Shown here piece by piece: positions 31,172 through 42,654 of a stretch of 64,000 bases of DNA; positions within the stretch are counted from its first letter, which is position 1; every line of letters starts with the position of its first letter. This DNA is from Lumbricus rubellus. Its lineage: Eukaryota > Annelida > Clitellata > Crassiclitellata > Lumbricidae. Made by a program: the position numbers and the translations under genes. The notes beneath the pieces are model-generated. The model was not told the origin of the DNA, did no database searches, and saw only the letters and a list, made by a program, of their open reading frames with translations. The stretch is from positions 20,602,862-20,666,861 of the forward strand of contig OX243827.1 of the NCBI GenBank assembly GCA_945859605.1, written 5' to 3'.

Positions 31172-33603
31172 GCCGGTGTGGCGTGTAAATATGTCCGGCA
31201 TGAAATGTTGTCCGACTCCGCCCACTTCCGTTGTCAAGACAGTATTTCATGCGGCCTACGTATGAGATGTTGTCCGGCATGAAATCGTGTCCGACTCCGC
31301 CGTTATATGTATCCCGCTTGTCGAAGCAGTACTTCGCGAGATATTGTCCGCTTAAAAGGTAATATTATCAATACCACTTGCCAAAAATATTTTTGTCATA
31401 AGAGTTGAGAAAACAAGGATGTGAACAGTGGAATTATTGTTGAAAAGCACCATGTTTGTAGTTGCCATTGCGATTACCCTATTTCTATTTTTAGATAGAA
31501 TTTCCCATCGTAGAACAGGCAAAGTGGTTATGAGTAGAGGCGTATGTAAATATGGGCAAAATCTTTAAAAGACTTGCAGCCTTCATAAATGCCTCATCTA
31601 ATTTTACTGCTCCATAGTTGTGTTTATCTGAAGTAATCCATCGATTCGGTTTTCTAAATTATAAGCCACATGCAGCATTAGGCTAATCTTTTTATATCAA
31701 ATTGGCTCATGGTACTCGCACATTTTTGTAGCGCTTTATTATTAACATGTTTTAGCGTACCTTAAAACCCCTAATAATAAACATAATTATTACGAGGAGT
31801 TTTAAGGTTTTCAGATAACATAATTATTTAGTAAGGTTTTTATTTCGATAATTTAAGCAAATTCCCAAAACATCACGGCTTTTGATGTGGTTAGGGCTAT
31901 ATACTGCCATGCCCAGATTAGATTAAACTTTATGCCTTCCCTGTGTGGTGGGTATTTGCAAATGCCATGGGGCGTAGACGTCTTCACGGTGTTTTAAGAA
32001 GAACTCACCCGTTCAGGCTTCATCCCTACTGATTTTCCAACTATTAACGCACTCTGTTCTAGGGGCTTAGGCCTACTCTGCTCTTTTCCGTTCTATCCTC
32101 TCAAATCCTTTTCACATTCTTCACTACCTCCTCCCTTCCCATAAGTTGCTTCATACAATGCTCGAGCCAGCCCACCTAATGCACACACTAGAGTTGAATC
32201 TTATGCCAAGAGCTTTGTTATGAGAATATTGTATGACTTGCTTAAATGTTTCTATAATTTATTATTGTACAAACTACTATGCGCTTGCTGGTGGTCTAAT
32301 GAACAATATTCTTACTTCGACTGACTGACTGACTTACTTACTAGCGGCCTACTTAATGATAGCCATTGTAAGCCTACAGTGCACCTGGGTTAGAACTCTC
32401 CAAATACGGTTCCACGACAATTGGTCAACAGACAACTCATCTAACAGCAACTCGTCTACAGACAAATGGTATAACGACAATTAACTGGTCTACAGACGAC
32501 TAGTATTGATGAAATAGAAGCTAGACTTATGAGAGAAAAAATAAATGGTTTTCTAGCTTTAATGGAAGCTTGATTGATGATTTTCATTCATGTATTTCAA
32601 CATGCATCCAGTTTCTACTTCAGATCTAAAAAATACCTTCTATTTCTCGCCCGTTATTTTTATCACTCCAGCCTCCATTTCAGATATAAAAATACCCTCA
32701 TCCAGCTTCCATTACTTAAGCGTTTCTTCATCAATACAGCTTCTATTTCAGATCTGTAGAATCCTTTATCCAGCTTTTTATTTCCCATGCGTCATTTTCG
32801 TCATCCAGCTTCTATTTCTCATGTAAAAGAATCGTCGTTTAGATTCCACCTATCTTGCGTTTTTTCATCAATCCAGCCTCCATTTCACCTATAAAAGAAC
32901 TTGCATACAGCTTCCATTTCTTAAAGCGCTGGGTGTCTGTAGACCACTTGTCGTTAGACGAGCTGGCTGCAGACCAGTTGCCGTGACACCCTCCAATACA
33001 TATAAATTAATTATTGCTACAAATATTTTAGCATGTGTAGGCTGCGTGAAGCAGTTTTAAACAGTTATTTGGCCCCGAGTTTTAATCGCCAATGTTTCAA
33101 GTTTCAAGTTTTTTATTGATCCATCAACGTTGTCCGAAGATAGGCCTGTTGTTTCAATAGAATATTCAATTCTGAAAGAAAGTATGCGGAGAAGCACGTG
33201 GCTAGGTAATGAGTGATTATTATGGAAGTCTTAGTTAATTAAACGCAAATAAATAGTCCGTGTTTCTTTGCCCTATTTCTCGTAATTATGGCTCCCAATT
33301 TTTATGGGACGTTGGAATTATTATCTTTTGTATTTTAGGTCTTTATCGGAAACGCTCTGTGGTTACTGTTAATAACAACTTCTTAATATAGATGTCAATG
33401 TCTATTATTAGATGGACAGGTAGACCTATGGTTGTGTTGGAATTATTATCTTTGCTATTTTGTGTCTTTCCCGGACAAGATCTCACGGTTCCATTAATAC
33501 TTTTGTTTGACAGTTGCTGTCTGACGTCAGCGGTCACGTTAACCAATGACAGTATGTTTCGGACAATATTTCATGCCCGGACACAATTTCATACCACACC
33601 GGC
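31172..33603. mobile_element. Large foldback-like element 'd' with GTCCGGCATGAAAT-word arms
   Basis: The left arm starts GCCGGTGTGG and carries TGTCCGGCATGAAATGTTGTCCG twice (31190s and 31272s) with GACTCCGCC spacers. The right end (33555-33603) has the inverse: CGGACAATATTTCATGCCCGG, ACACAATTTCAT, CCACACCGGC. The right arm is shorter. The interior is AT-rich, holds foldback element 'c' at 32411-32987, and has a diverged direct duplication (GTTGGAATTATTATCTTT at 33313 and 33437). No transposase was recognised and no clear target duplication found. Confidence 0.5.
32411..32987. mobile_element. Foldback element 'c' with ACAATTGGTCTACAGAC-word arms
   Basis: The left arm (32411-32510) repeats CGACAATTGGTCAACAGAC, CTCGTCTACAGACAA and ACTGGTCTACAGACGAC. 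The right arm (32935-32987) repeats the inverse, TCTGTAGACCACTTGTCG and GCAGACCAGTTGCCGTGAC. The interior consists of units of about 65 bp around CCAGCTTCTATTTC and TTTTCATCAATCCAGC, the same module as in element 'b' at 14010-14728. Confidence 0.7.
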
Positions 33604-33855
33604 ATATAGAGTTCCATGTTCTAGGCTCGAACCCACGCCCTCTACATCACATCAGACTGCTCTATCCATCAAGCCGACCATATCCTTATAATTGTAATAG
33701 CCGTTGCTATTGAAACCCGAACTGTAGGAGGCGTTAAATAAAAAAAACGAGCTTTGGAACACTGACATTTGCCCTCAGTAGCCTACGATGTAATGCGCTC
33801 CACTGCGTCTATATATCCTGTTGAAAGATGGATAGCATGTGCAGCAACAGGGAGA
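33604..33855. other. No feature recognised
   Basis: A mixed stretch with only short frames. Confidence 0.4.
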
Positions 33856-33856
33856 A

Positions 33857-33889
<33 letters not shown>

Positions 33890-34042
33890 GACAGAGAGAT
33901 ACAGAGAGGGAGAAAGAGACAGAGAGACAGACAGAGAGAGGGATAGAGAGAGAGACAGACAGAGAGAGACAGACAGACAGAGACAGACAGACAGACAGAC
34001 AGAGAGAGAGCGATAGAGACAGACAGACAGAGAGAGAGACTG
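33856..34042. repeat. (GACA/GAGA)n repeat
   Basis: GACAGACAGACAGAGAGA words with minor interruptions, followed by a short CAG run. Confidence 0.95.
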
Positions 34043-34390
34043 CGCCAGCAGCAGCAGCATCGAAGACTGCAACTTAAGTACCGAGCAAAGCAGCTTAAGA
34101 TGAAAATGATTGCATTCAGAGGAAGAGGATTATGGTTGGACGAGGTATAAACACAGTGATCCGATAGCCCTGTATATGCCGTTTAGAAATAGCGTGCATA
34201 ATGGAAAAGCGTGCATAATGGAGGCACAAATCTGCACTGGAGGTCATATCGTTTCATCTACATTACTCTCTCGGCTGACTTGGACAGATTCTCCATTAAA
34301 CGGCATTGCTGCAGTTCTCCGTGCTGCGATACAAGGCATGATGATCATGCACGTTGAAGTGCACACGTACACGCACTCACACACACACGT

Positions 34391-34612
34391 GGGGCGCGGT
34401 GGTGTAGTGGTGGCGTTGTTGCCTTGGAGCCGGAAGGTTCTAGGTTCGAATCCACCTCGTCGCGTAAGGACCTTGAGCAAGTCCTTCACTCACAATTGCT
34501 CAGCGCTTCGGCGTGAAACTCCGATGCAGTGTCCACTCTGCATTCGGGAGCGCATCTGAGTAGAGAGAGCTTGAAGGGGCGCTATAACAAGTGCACATAC
34601 AAACAAACAAAC
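34391..34612 (+). mobile_element. tRNA-derived SINE (family A), copy 4
   Basis: Full-length: GGGGCGCGGTGGTGTAGTGG head, GGTTCGAATCC, AAGGACCTTGAGCAAGTCC, TTCGGCGTGAAACTCCGATG, GGGAGCGCATCTGAGTAG, CTTGAAGGGGCGCTATAACA and a CAAACAAACA tail. It inserted into or beside a CA-rich stretch on both flanks. Confidence 0.92.
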
Positions 34613-34759
34613 ACACACACTCACACAACCGGGACAGATACAACCACGCTATTGCAGACTTAATTTAATATTACGCCAGTGTATGAGCTGGTCTCCTTGA
34701 TACGGTTGTGTGTGGTGCCGATAAACTCTGAAGATTTTCATTTTCATTACATGTATATC

Positions 34760-34834
34760 TTAACCCTTTAACGACCAGCATGTAGCCTACTAAAATGCAT
34801 TGAAAACATATGTAGCTGGTCATTAAAGGGTTAA
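34760..34834. mobile_element. 67-bp TTAA-flanked piggyBac-like MITE, copy 2
   Basis: TTAA at 34760-34763 and 34831-34834. Inverted ends CCCTTTAACGACCAGC and GCTGGTCATTAAAGGG extend to CATGTAG/CATATGTAG, so the whole element folds. Confidence 0.7.
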
Positions 34835-35340
34835 GGATGACAAGATCAACATCGAAATCAACAAAGCGCTTTTCTAGTCTGCAACACATTCGCCCAATTA
34901 TTTTCGCCCTTAGAGATGAAGACGCGAAACCATGACAACGCTAACACTTCATTTGAAACACATTTATTCCTCATATGCAAGCCTGCAGATAATTATAAGC
35001 ACTCAATGACCTGTCAGGGGAAATGACAACAGCAACAACAACAACAACAACGACGACGACGACGACAACAGGTTTACAACTATCGGACTGTACCAATTCT
35101 CAGAGGTTATGTATAGACCTATTGCTGATGGCTTGTCTGTGAATTTCACAACTACCATAACCATGGGGATGGACCCGCTAGCGCATTAGATAACACACGG
35201 GCATGAAAATCAGGTGACTCGAGTTCGAACAATTAATAATAGTCCATAAGTCCCTGTGGGAATGAAGTACATCAGGGCAAAAAATTATTATTATTATTTA
35301 TAATTTTTTTTAAATTTTTATTATTATTATTATTAACAAC
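34835..35340. other. Short AAC/GAC and ATT tracts, no gene
   Basis: (AAC)n then (GAC)n at 35030-35068 and (ATT)n at 35284-35335. Confidence 0.6.
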
Positions 35341-35458
35341 TTTCCTTTCAGATTACATAGATGGCTTCACGGTGAATTTTCTACCGATATGCTATCCATC
35401 CATATGGTATGGCTGAAAGCAGAATTCTTCAATTTCACGCAAGGTACAGGAATTCGAA

Positions 35459-35612
35459 ACTCACATGCACACACAAACACACACAGACACGCACACTCGC
35501 ACACGCATGCGCGCAAGCACACAAACACAAACACAAACACAAACACACATACACAAACGCACATACACAAACGCACAGAAACAAACGCAGAGACACACAC
35601 AGAGGGCCAGAG
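35459..35612. repeat. (CA)n-rich degenerate repeat
   Basis: CACACAAACA and CACACGCACAC words. Open frames across it are artefacts. Confidence 0.85.
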
Positions 35613-35809
35613 GCACATGGAAAACACATTAGTAATCGACCACAGCATAATTGGTGAAACCACTCTATCTCACCTAGAGCTGCTAAAAGCATGCAAAACA
35701 AAAATACATAGGGCCTACAGATTTTTGTTCGCACCTATGGTTCCAAACAGACAAATCGATGTAAGGTAAGTCCGTGTGTATGCACAGATACATTAGGACA
35801 CGAACAGGT

Positions 35810-36133
35810 GTGTGTGTGTGTGTGTGTGTGTAAAATTGTATGTATGTATGTATGAATGTATGTAACCTATGTGTATGTATGTATGTATGTATGTATGTAT
35901 GTATGTATGTATGTATGTATGTATGTATGTATGTATGTATGTATGTATGTATGTATGTACGTATGTATGTACGTACGTACGTGTGTATGTATGTATGTAT
36001 GTATGTATGTATGTATGTATGTATGTATGTGTGTATGTATGTATGTATGTATGTATGTATGTATGTATGTATGTATGTATGTATGTATGTATGTATGTAT
36101 GTATGTATGTATGTATGTATGTATGTATGTATG

Positions 36134-36164
<31 letters not shown>

Positions 36165-36206
36165 GTATGTATGTATGTATGTATGTATGTATGTATGTAT
36201 CTATGT
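35810..36206. repeat. (GTAT)n tetranucleotide array, locus 3
   Basis: After a GT run (35810-35832), about 85 GTAT units with rare GTAC, GTGT and GTAA variants up to 36206. All frames on both strands are open and meaningless. Confidence 0.98.
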
Positions 36207-36443
36207 AGCAATACAATTTACACAGCGCATTTCCAGAACGTCACGAACACACACACACACCCACACACACACACTCACAAGCGTGTATCATGTGATGACC
36301 TTTACAGTGAGTGCACTCGGTAGCGCTACAAACTACAAAGGAAACTCTTCCAATCGTAATAAACGAAAGATGTATCATGGCATAAGATGGCTTTAATGCC
36401 ACTGATCTCCTCAGAAGGGTTTGCACGAGAGCTTCAAAGCCCT

Positions 36444-36490
36444 GTTACTGCTGCTGCTGCTGCTGCTGTTGCTGCTGCTGTTGCTGCTGT

Positions 36491-36562
<72 letters not shown>
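36444..36562. repeat. (CTG)n/(TTGCTG)n trinucleotide tract
   Basis: CTG repeats regularly interrupted by TTG. The reverse frame is poly-Ser/Asn. Confidence 0.95.
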
Positions 36563-36873
36563 ATAAACGAAGCCCACAAAATAAGTGATTTATGTCAGTG
36601 CCATTGCTGGTGGTCTGCCACTGCACCAGCCACTTTTGTGTAGTGGAAAATTGTTGCTTTACTTCACAGAGACGTGAGACATCACACACACACGTGTAAC
36701 CTATTGAGGCAATTAGTAAATTAATTATTATATGAAGCAGACAATTCAGTCATGCAAAGCACTATGCACCACACCTCTCTGTTAATCAATGACCAGTGGA
36801 GTGGTATTTAACAGAGTTTCATAAGCTGGTTGCCGACCGATACTTTGCATTTGTGGGCACTGCAGAATTCTCG

Positions 36874-36970
36874 ACAGGGCGAGAATTGCCGTGGAGGATA
36901 TATGAGGTTCAACCTCGGTCTTTCTTCGGACCCCGTAGTAAAATCTTCATCACACCCCCACCCAACTCCG
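36874..36970 (+). mobile_element. Dispersed repeat F, copy 1
   Basis: CGAGAATTGCCGTGG, TTCAACCTCGGTCTTTCTT and TTCATCACACCCCC match 42451-42580 and, inverted, 60899-61015. The type of element is unknown. The copies end in C-rich text. Confidence 0.55.
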
Positions 36971-37318
36971 TATACATGTAAATCAACGTCTGATTCCCCA
37001 CCCCCCAGTTTGTTTTTCTAAAATTCCCATACCGAATTTACGATTACGATTACGAAACTCTCTTCCCCACTGCATGCTTCATCAGATGCCGACCATTTCT
37101 TCCCACCAGATCAGCACATGACGCCCAATATTTCAACGAAACATCTGCACACGCATATCTCCACCCCTCCCCCCCCCCACAGCTGCACACTCTCCAGTAG
37201 CGTCGGACACCAGCGAAAACCTTTTCGCAGTCGGTATCGTCGAGATGATGTTAAGGCGTCGGTAACATCTGCCGACACTAAATAGTTATTCCTCAGCACG
37301 CTTCATGCACCGTATATA

Positions 37319-37634
37319 CATGTATGTATACACCGTTATGTTTTTTATCAAGATGAGACCTTAATACTTCTGATAGCTTCCTATATGTATACAGCAGAAT
37401 TGGGGATATGTTAAGTTCTACCATACGTGGGCTCAGTTTCTAATGTCTTCATATCACTTTCAACAAGTAATTCATGCATACATGTACACCGTATATTTAT
37501 CAAGGTGAGGCCTTAATAGTTCGTACATGTAGCTTACTATTATGTATACAGCAGAATTGGGGATATTATGTTAAGTTCTACCATATGTCGACTCAGTTTC
37601 TGAAGTTGTCTTCATATCACTTTCAACGAGTATT
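37319..37634. repeat. Tandem duplication of about 160 bp
   Basis: Two diverged copies. Shared words include TACACCGTATAT or TACACCGTTATG, TATCAAGRTGAGRCCTTAATA, GTATACAGCAGAATTGGGGATAT, TTAAGTTCTACCATA and CTTCATATCACTTTCAAC. No coding content. Confidence 0.85.
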
Positions 37635-37639
37635 CGCGG

Positions 37640-38490
37640 ATTTTTTGGGGCTTGCTCCTTTACGCACTCACGGATACTCCAAGTACTCATAGAAGTTTTT
37701 AGCAGATGGTTTTCCCTTCAACTCAGAAGAGAAGGAGTCCTTGAAGCTAGCCCTGGCCCCTGTGGTAACAGATGAGTGTACATAATATTATATATATATG
37801 TATTATATATATATGTGTGTATTATATATATATTATATATTATGTATATACTCTTCTATGTATTGTATATAATATTATTATATGTATTATATGACGTGTT
37901 AGTGACTTCATTTATCATATAGACTCGGAATACGAGAGGATTTGAACCCTTGAGCTCCAAGATAACAGTTCGACGCTTGAAGTAAGTGGCTGTGAAGAAA
38001 CACATTTTGTTAGTGCAGGACATCATCAATACCACCAACAAAATTATCCTCCAAAAGCAAATTACGAGGTTTAATCAATTTTGTGTTCAAGCTCACAGCT
38101 CTAAGCTTTCGTCAAAAATGCTCAACAGAAGAAGCACTCTGGTTTTCTTTCCTCGGCCAAGGCAGAAGCAAAGTACGAACAAGAAATACATTCACAATAA
38201 GCGTACGTATACATGAAAACAATCTTTGAAATATATGCGGAATCCCTAGACAACATCTTTCATTCTGCGTGGTAAATCATCCTTTTTGGATGCACTGGGA
38301 AAAACGGAAGAAGGAAGAAAATAAAACATTCTCCTGTTCCCACCAACATGGTAGACAACTGCAGTAAAATATTGTTTCAGTCAACATCATCTCAAATGTG
38401 AACCCCAAAATAGCTCCCTCCTTTAGTAAAAAATAATAACAACAACAATAACAACAACAACAACAGCAGAACAAAAATAACAGTAATCTG
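37640..38490. other. No gene recognised; (TA)n and AAC tracts
   Basis: TATATATATG-rich text at 37785-37885 and AACAACAA near 38435-38470. Short frames lack domains. Confidence 0.5.
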
Positions 38491-38494
38491 TTAG

Positions 38495-38680
38495 CTGACT
38501 CCACCTGTGGGTGTGCCTGCCACCGGTGTCTTTTCCAGCTTACTTTGCATTGTTTTCTAACGGTTGTAATATTTTTGTTCTTAATGACACTAGCATCAAA
38601 CAGATTAGCGCAGAGAACAACTCTGAGTAGGTTTCTTGAAGAAGCGGCGCTATACAAATTCTCGGAATGAATTAATGAAT
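38495..38680 (+). mobile_element. Dispersed repeat ending in a LINE/SINE 3' tail
   Basis: Segment 38495-38580 is paralogous to 10312-10415. It continues through AATGACACTAGCATC to CTCTGAGTAGGTTTCTTGAAGAAG, GGCGCTATACAAATT and an AATGAATT end, the LINE/SINE tail. This may be a further 5'-truncated LINE. Confidence 0.5.
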
Positions 38681-39798
38681 ATTAACCGCCTTTCCATCTG
38701 TGTAGCGAGTCACAATGCCATTGCATTCAGAGGCACACCTGAGGATGCATGGTTGTGAAACCTGAGACGAGACATGATTTCTCGAGATTCACATTTTACT
38801 CAAAAAATAATTTTTATAAATCCTGTGGGATCATTGATAGCCTACCTCGGGTAAAAATAAAAATAAATAAATAACAATAATAATAATTACGAAAATTCAT
38901 ATGGTTCCATGGAACTACCATTTGAGCAGATACTGAAGGAGTCAGAGGACAGGAGAAAGTGGCGAAGGCGTGTCCATAAAGCGACCAACCCTCGAATCGA
39001 GGAAAGTTGAAGACAAGACAAGACATTATGGCTCCATTGTGCAATTTAGAATATTCATTTCATTCCTCCTTAATCAAAACAGAAAAGCTACCACCGCTCC
39101 TCAAAACTGGCAGGAATCAACAAATCTATACGTAACACAAAACTCAAAACATCCCGAACGTCATTCAATAATGTTATCTCTATAAACCATCTCCCCTATC
39201 TGTTTTCCTCCCGCGTAGAAAAATAATTTATTTAGCTTATCCCGTTCCCAAGACAACATCCTTTGATGTGCAATTCTGCCAGAATATCTGCGACTATCTG
39301 CAAATCGAAAACAAAGCATTGCAGGCAAAAACTGTTGATACAGGTAATGTCTGTTTACGAACGTCATTGGCACGGCTGGCTTGGCAATGCAAAAAAATTC
39401 AATAAAGGATCAAACACATGAGATGGAGAATCTACGCGCAACATCTTCAGTCCACAAGTCAGGAATCGTATACGTCTCTAAATACCTTGGAAAAACAGTT
39501 TGCGGCGTGTGCGTGCACTGTGCAATATGAATGAAAAACAGACTTGGTCAATGCATGTTGTGGACCAAGTCTGTTTCCAATAACTGAAGCTTCGGCTGCA
39601 CAGAACAGGATATTAAATCTGTAGAAAAATTCTTTCTCAGTTCATCAATTATAGTACATTATTTTTATTATTATTTTTAATGCCTTTTCGATGCCTTTGA
39701 AATTTGACGTTGCAGGCTTGCAGCGTCGGCTTTTTGAAAGAAAAAGTTCTTCGGTGGATAGCTGCATGCGTCTAAAAGGTTGGACAGCCGAAGATGTC
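38681..39798. other. About 1.1 kb without a recognised feature
   Basis: AT-rich text with a short inverted pair (GACTTGGTC...GACCAAGTC, about 39540-39572). No exon or element boundary is supported. Confidence 0.5.
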
Positions 39799-39800
39799 TA

Positions 39801-39873
39801 TTAACCCTTTACCGACTGAAGATACAGGATCTCCAATGCCAGACATTATACACTATGTTCTGTAAAGGGTTAA
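39801..39873. mobile_element. 65-bp TTAA-flanked piggyBac-like MITE, copy 3
   Basis: TTAA at 39801-39804 and 39870-39873, with ends CCCTTTAC and GTAAAGGG. The inner inverted pairing is weaker than in the other two copies. Confidence 0.6.
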
Positions 39874-40159
39874 ACAATGTAAACTGCTGTATACACTGTC
39901 TTCAGTCCTGCAGCTTCTCCCCAGCGGGATGTTTGGAAGCATCAATCATGAAAAAACATCTGAAAAATCCTTTTATGCCTCTCATGACAATAGGTCATCG
40001 GATGGGGTTGGGGTAGGGTGGGGTGAGGTGGGGGTTGGGGCTCTGATCAATAACTGCTTGGGGAACGACTTCCATTGGCTTCGCAACACAAATACGTCAT
40101 CGGCAAACGGACCCAAAATCCGAAGATAATAATAAATACTTTGAAGGAGAATTTAGGAA

Positions 40160-40169
40160 GCTCTGCTGC

Positions 40170-40200
<31 letters not shown>

Positions 40201-40261
40201 TCTGTCGCTGCTGCTGCTGCTTCTGCTTCTGCTTCTGCTGCCGCTGCTGCTGTTGTTGCTG

Positions 40262-40306
<45 letters not shown>

Positions 40307-40417
40307 ATACTGCTGCTACTGCTGATGCTGCTGTTGCTGCTGCTACAGATGCTGCTGCTACTGCTGCTGCTAATGCTGCTGTTGCTGCTACTGCTGCTAC
40401 TGCTGCTGCTGCTACTA

Positions 40418-40449
<32 letters not shown>

Positions 40450-40558
40450 GCTACTGCTGCTACTGCTGCTGCTACTGCTGCTGCTACTGCTGCTGCTGCT
40501 ACTGCTGCTGCTGCTGCTACTGCTGCGGCTGCTACTGCTGCTGCTGCTGCTACTGCTA

Positions 40559-40589
<31 letters not shown>

Positions 40590-40597
40590 TACTGCTG

Positions 40598-40654
<57 letters not shown>

Positions 40655-40656
40655 AT
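40160..40656. repeat. (CTG)n trinucleotide array with CTA/CTT variants, about 500 bp
   Basis: One of the longest CTG-type tracts in the window, with CTGCTACTG phrases repeated. Stop-free frames read poly-Ala/Thr, poly-Leu and poly-Ser and should not be annotated as proteins. Confidence 0.97.
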
Positions 40657-40792
40657 ATATAAATCATCGGAGTCAGAGGCGGAAAGCTCAAATCCAAGGA
40701 AAATTGCTTTGCGCAGAATTTCCATGAAAAGAAAACAGCACGCTTCTTTTTGTTAGTAAGAAATGATAAATGCAGAGACATCACAAACAACA

Positions 40793-40915
40793 TGTGTGTA
40801 TGTGTGTAGCCTATGTGTGTGTGTATGTATGTATGTATGTATGTATGTGACTGTGTGTGTGCGTGCGTGAGTGAGTGAGTGAGTGAGTGCGTGCGTGCGT
40901 ACGTACGTACATATG
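40793..40915. repeat. (GT)n, (GTAT)n, (GTGA)n, (GTGC)n composite
   Basis: Short blocks of related tetranucleotides in series, including GTACGTACGTAC at the right edge. It resembles the right edge of locus 2a at 28390-28460. Confidence 0.9.
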
Positions 40916-41180
40916 TGCGAAAGGCATCATGCACCAGTCGCCGGTGATGCCTTCTATCTTTTGATGCTATTGACCAGTTGCTTGATGTTTCAAAAATAAA
41001 ACATGCCAGAAATCAGACATAGACCTACTGGGTTGGAAAGAAGGGAGAAAATGCAGTCCCTTAACACTTTTAACTTTCTTATAACTAGTTCATGCAGGGC
41101 AGTTGGAGAGAGGTAAGTAGCACTATCACAATACAGGGAAAGCCGGGAAGCCCACTTTTGTACTGGCCTTCTATTTGTTT

Positions 41181-41382
41181 GCATGCGCACTTGTAGCGCC
41201 CCTCAAGCTCTCGCTACTCAGAGGCGCTCCCGAATGCATTATGCAGAGCGGACACTGCATCGGAGTTTCACGCCGAAGCGCTGAGCAATTGTGAGTGAAG
41301 GACTTGTCCAAGGTCCTTACGCGGCAAGGTGGATTCGAACCTCGAACCTTCCGGCTCCAAGGCAACGACGCCACCACTATAG
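41181..41382 (-). mobile_element. tRNA-derived SINE (family A), copy 5
   Basis: Minus-strand copy: GGTTCGAATCCACC box B, AAGGACCTTGGACAAGTCC, TTCGGCGTGAAACTCCGATG, GGGAGCGCCTCTGAGTAG, CTTGAGGGGCGCTACAAG. The head is truncated at TAGTGGTGGCG. Confidence 0.9.
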
Positions 41383-41617
41383 TAGGCCTATTGTCCCAAA
41401 CCTACCATAGCTACTCCTCCATCTCCTTACTCTGGTCCAACTAACAACTGGACATTCCGAAACCTCTGGCCACTCCAGCGCTCGTCAATAACCGTAGTGT
41501 GTCCCGTTTAACTTTCAAGTGGCGCTATATAATTTTTAGCTTAACGTAAGCGATTAACCAGCAGCAAGACGCCAGACCAACTCATTTGAGAAACAGACCA
41601 ACTGCCGCTATTCGTCC

Positions 41618-41715
41618 TAACTCCGGCACTGGCTGCACGCCGCCAGTGCCAATCCCAAGCCTAGATAAAGAAGGAGGGCGTCACTAATGGTCTTGTTACC
41701 ACACAGTGACGTTAA
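41618..41715 (+). mobile_element. SINE-B tail fragment
   Basis: GCCAGTGCCAATCCCAAGCC, then GATAAAGAAGGAGGGCGTCAC, TAATGGTCTTGTTACC and CAGTGACGTTAAA match the tail block also seen at 11785-11951. Confidence 0.6.
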
Positions 41716-42105
41716 ACTGCAAATAGGACCTACACACACACGCTATTCATCCAACAACGCAAAAACGCAAAAACGCCGACAGCGACCAAAATATCACTCA
41801 AAACATGAAATAATCTGCTCCATCTAATAATAGTAGTATTACTATTTACTAACCTCTTGCGAGCGACGCCGATATAAAAACGAATAGAATGTGGACGAAC
41901 AAAAACGTCCAATAACAACAACACGAACAACAACAACAACAAAACCGAGTTTTCTTCAACCGGTTCGCCATCTGACTGACTGACGTTCTCGCGCAGAAAT
42001 CCCGTTCTGTCTCGCGCAGCGTCTTTCGGCCGCGCGGGAGATCGTCCATGAATTACGTGAGAACCAGAGACATATAATATAAGAGGTAGGCTCGATGCAA
42101 GCCGA

Positions 42106-42143
42106 GCATCGACGTATAAGAAGAACCTAGTGAACGTCGATGC
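42106..42143. other. Perfect 10-bp inverted repeat
   Basis: GCATCGACGT (42106-42115) and ACGTCGATGC (42134-42143) are separated by 18 bp. A third related word, CTCGATGCAAGC, lies just upstream at 42091-42102. Function unknown. Confidence 0.6.
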
Positions 42144-42450
42144 TTGCCAGGCCCACGCTTGGAGAAAGGAAGAGGGAGATGCTCACAATGTTTGTTATGA
42201 AATATCGTCGTTATATTTACAGCGGCTGGCGAATCAGCGGTGCCTGAAAAAAGCACAGATTGTGTAAGTAAGATACGTTGCTACACATTTTGTGTTGCTC
42301 TAAGAACTCACACGTAAAAATCTATAGACTAGCCTACAGTAGAAGGCTAAAACGTACCGTAGAATTGGGCCAATTGGCCTATTGGATATAGCCTAGATCT
42401 AAGATCTATGACACCGCAAGCCCCGATCTTGTCTAGAGGCATTGCTGTTT

Positions 42451-42580
42451 CCAGGGTGAGAATTGCCGGGAGGGTTGGGGGTTTCAACCTCCCCAGTCTT
42501 TCTTAGAGCTCCATGTTAAAGTATGTTTCTCACACCCCGATTCCAAGTGGACAATGGTCCAACCCCCCCCCCCCCCCCCG
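42451..42580 (+). mobile_element. Dispersed repeat F, copy 2
   Basis: CCAGGGTGAGAATTGCCGGG, GGTTTCAACCTCCCCAGTC, TTTCTTAGAGCTCCATGTTA, CACACCCCGATTCCAAGTGG, then a polyC run of about 18. It matches 60899-61015 in inverse orientation. Confidence 0.65.
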
Positions 42581-42654
42581 TTATTTTTCCACAATTCTTA
42601 CACTGGCTGTTTCTGCCCGTTGACTTAAGACTTTTCTTTTTCCATGGGTTCTTC

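Noticed and set aside
34391..34470. tRNA genes at the heads of family-A SINEs
   Set aside because: They belong to dispersed full-length SINE copies with a LINE-like tail; mutated heads cannot fold as tRNAs.
40075..40756. Poly-Ala, poly-Leu and poly-Ser frames of 167-195 residues
   Set aside because: All three arise from one (CTG)n array read in different frames and strands. There is no flanking coding signal.
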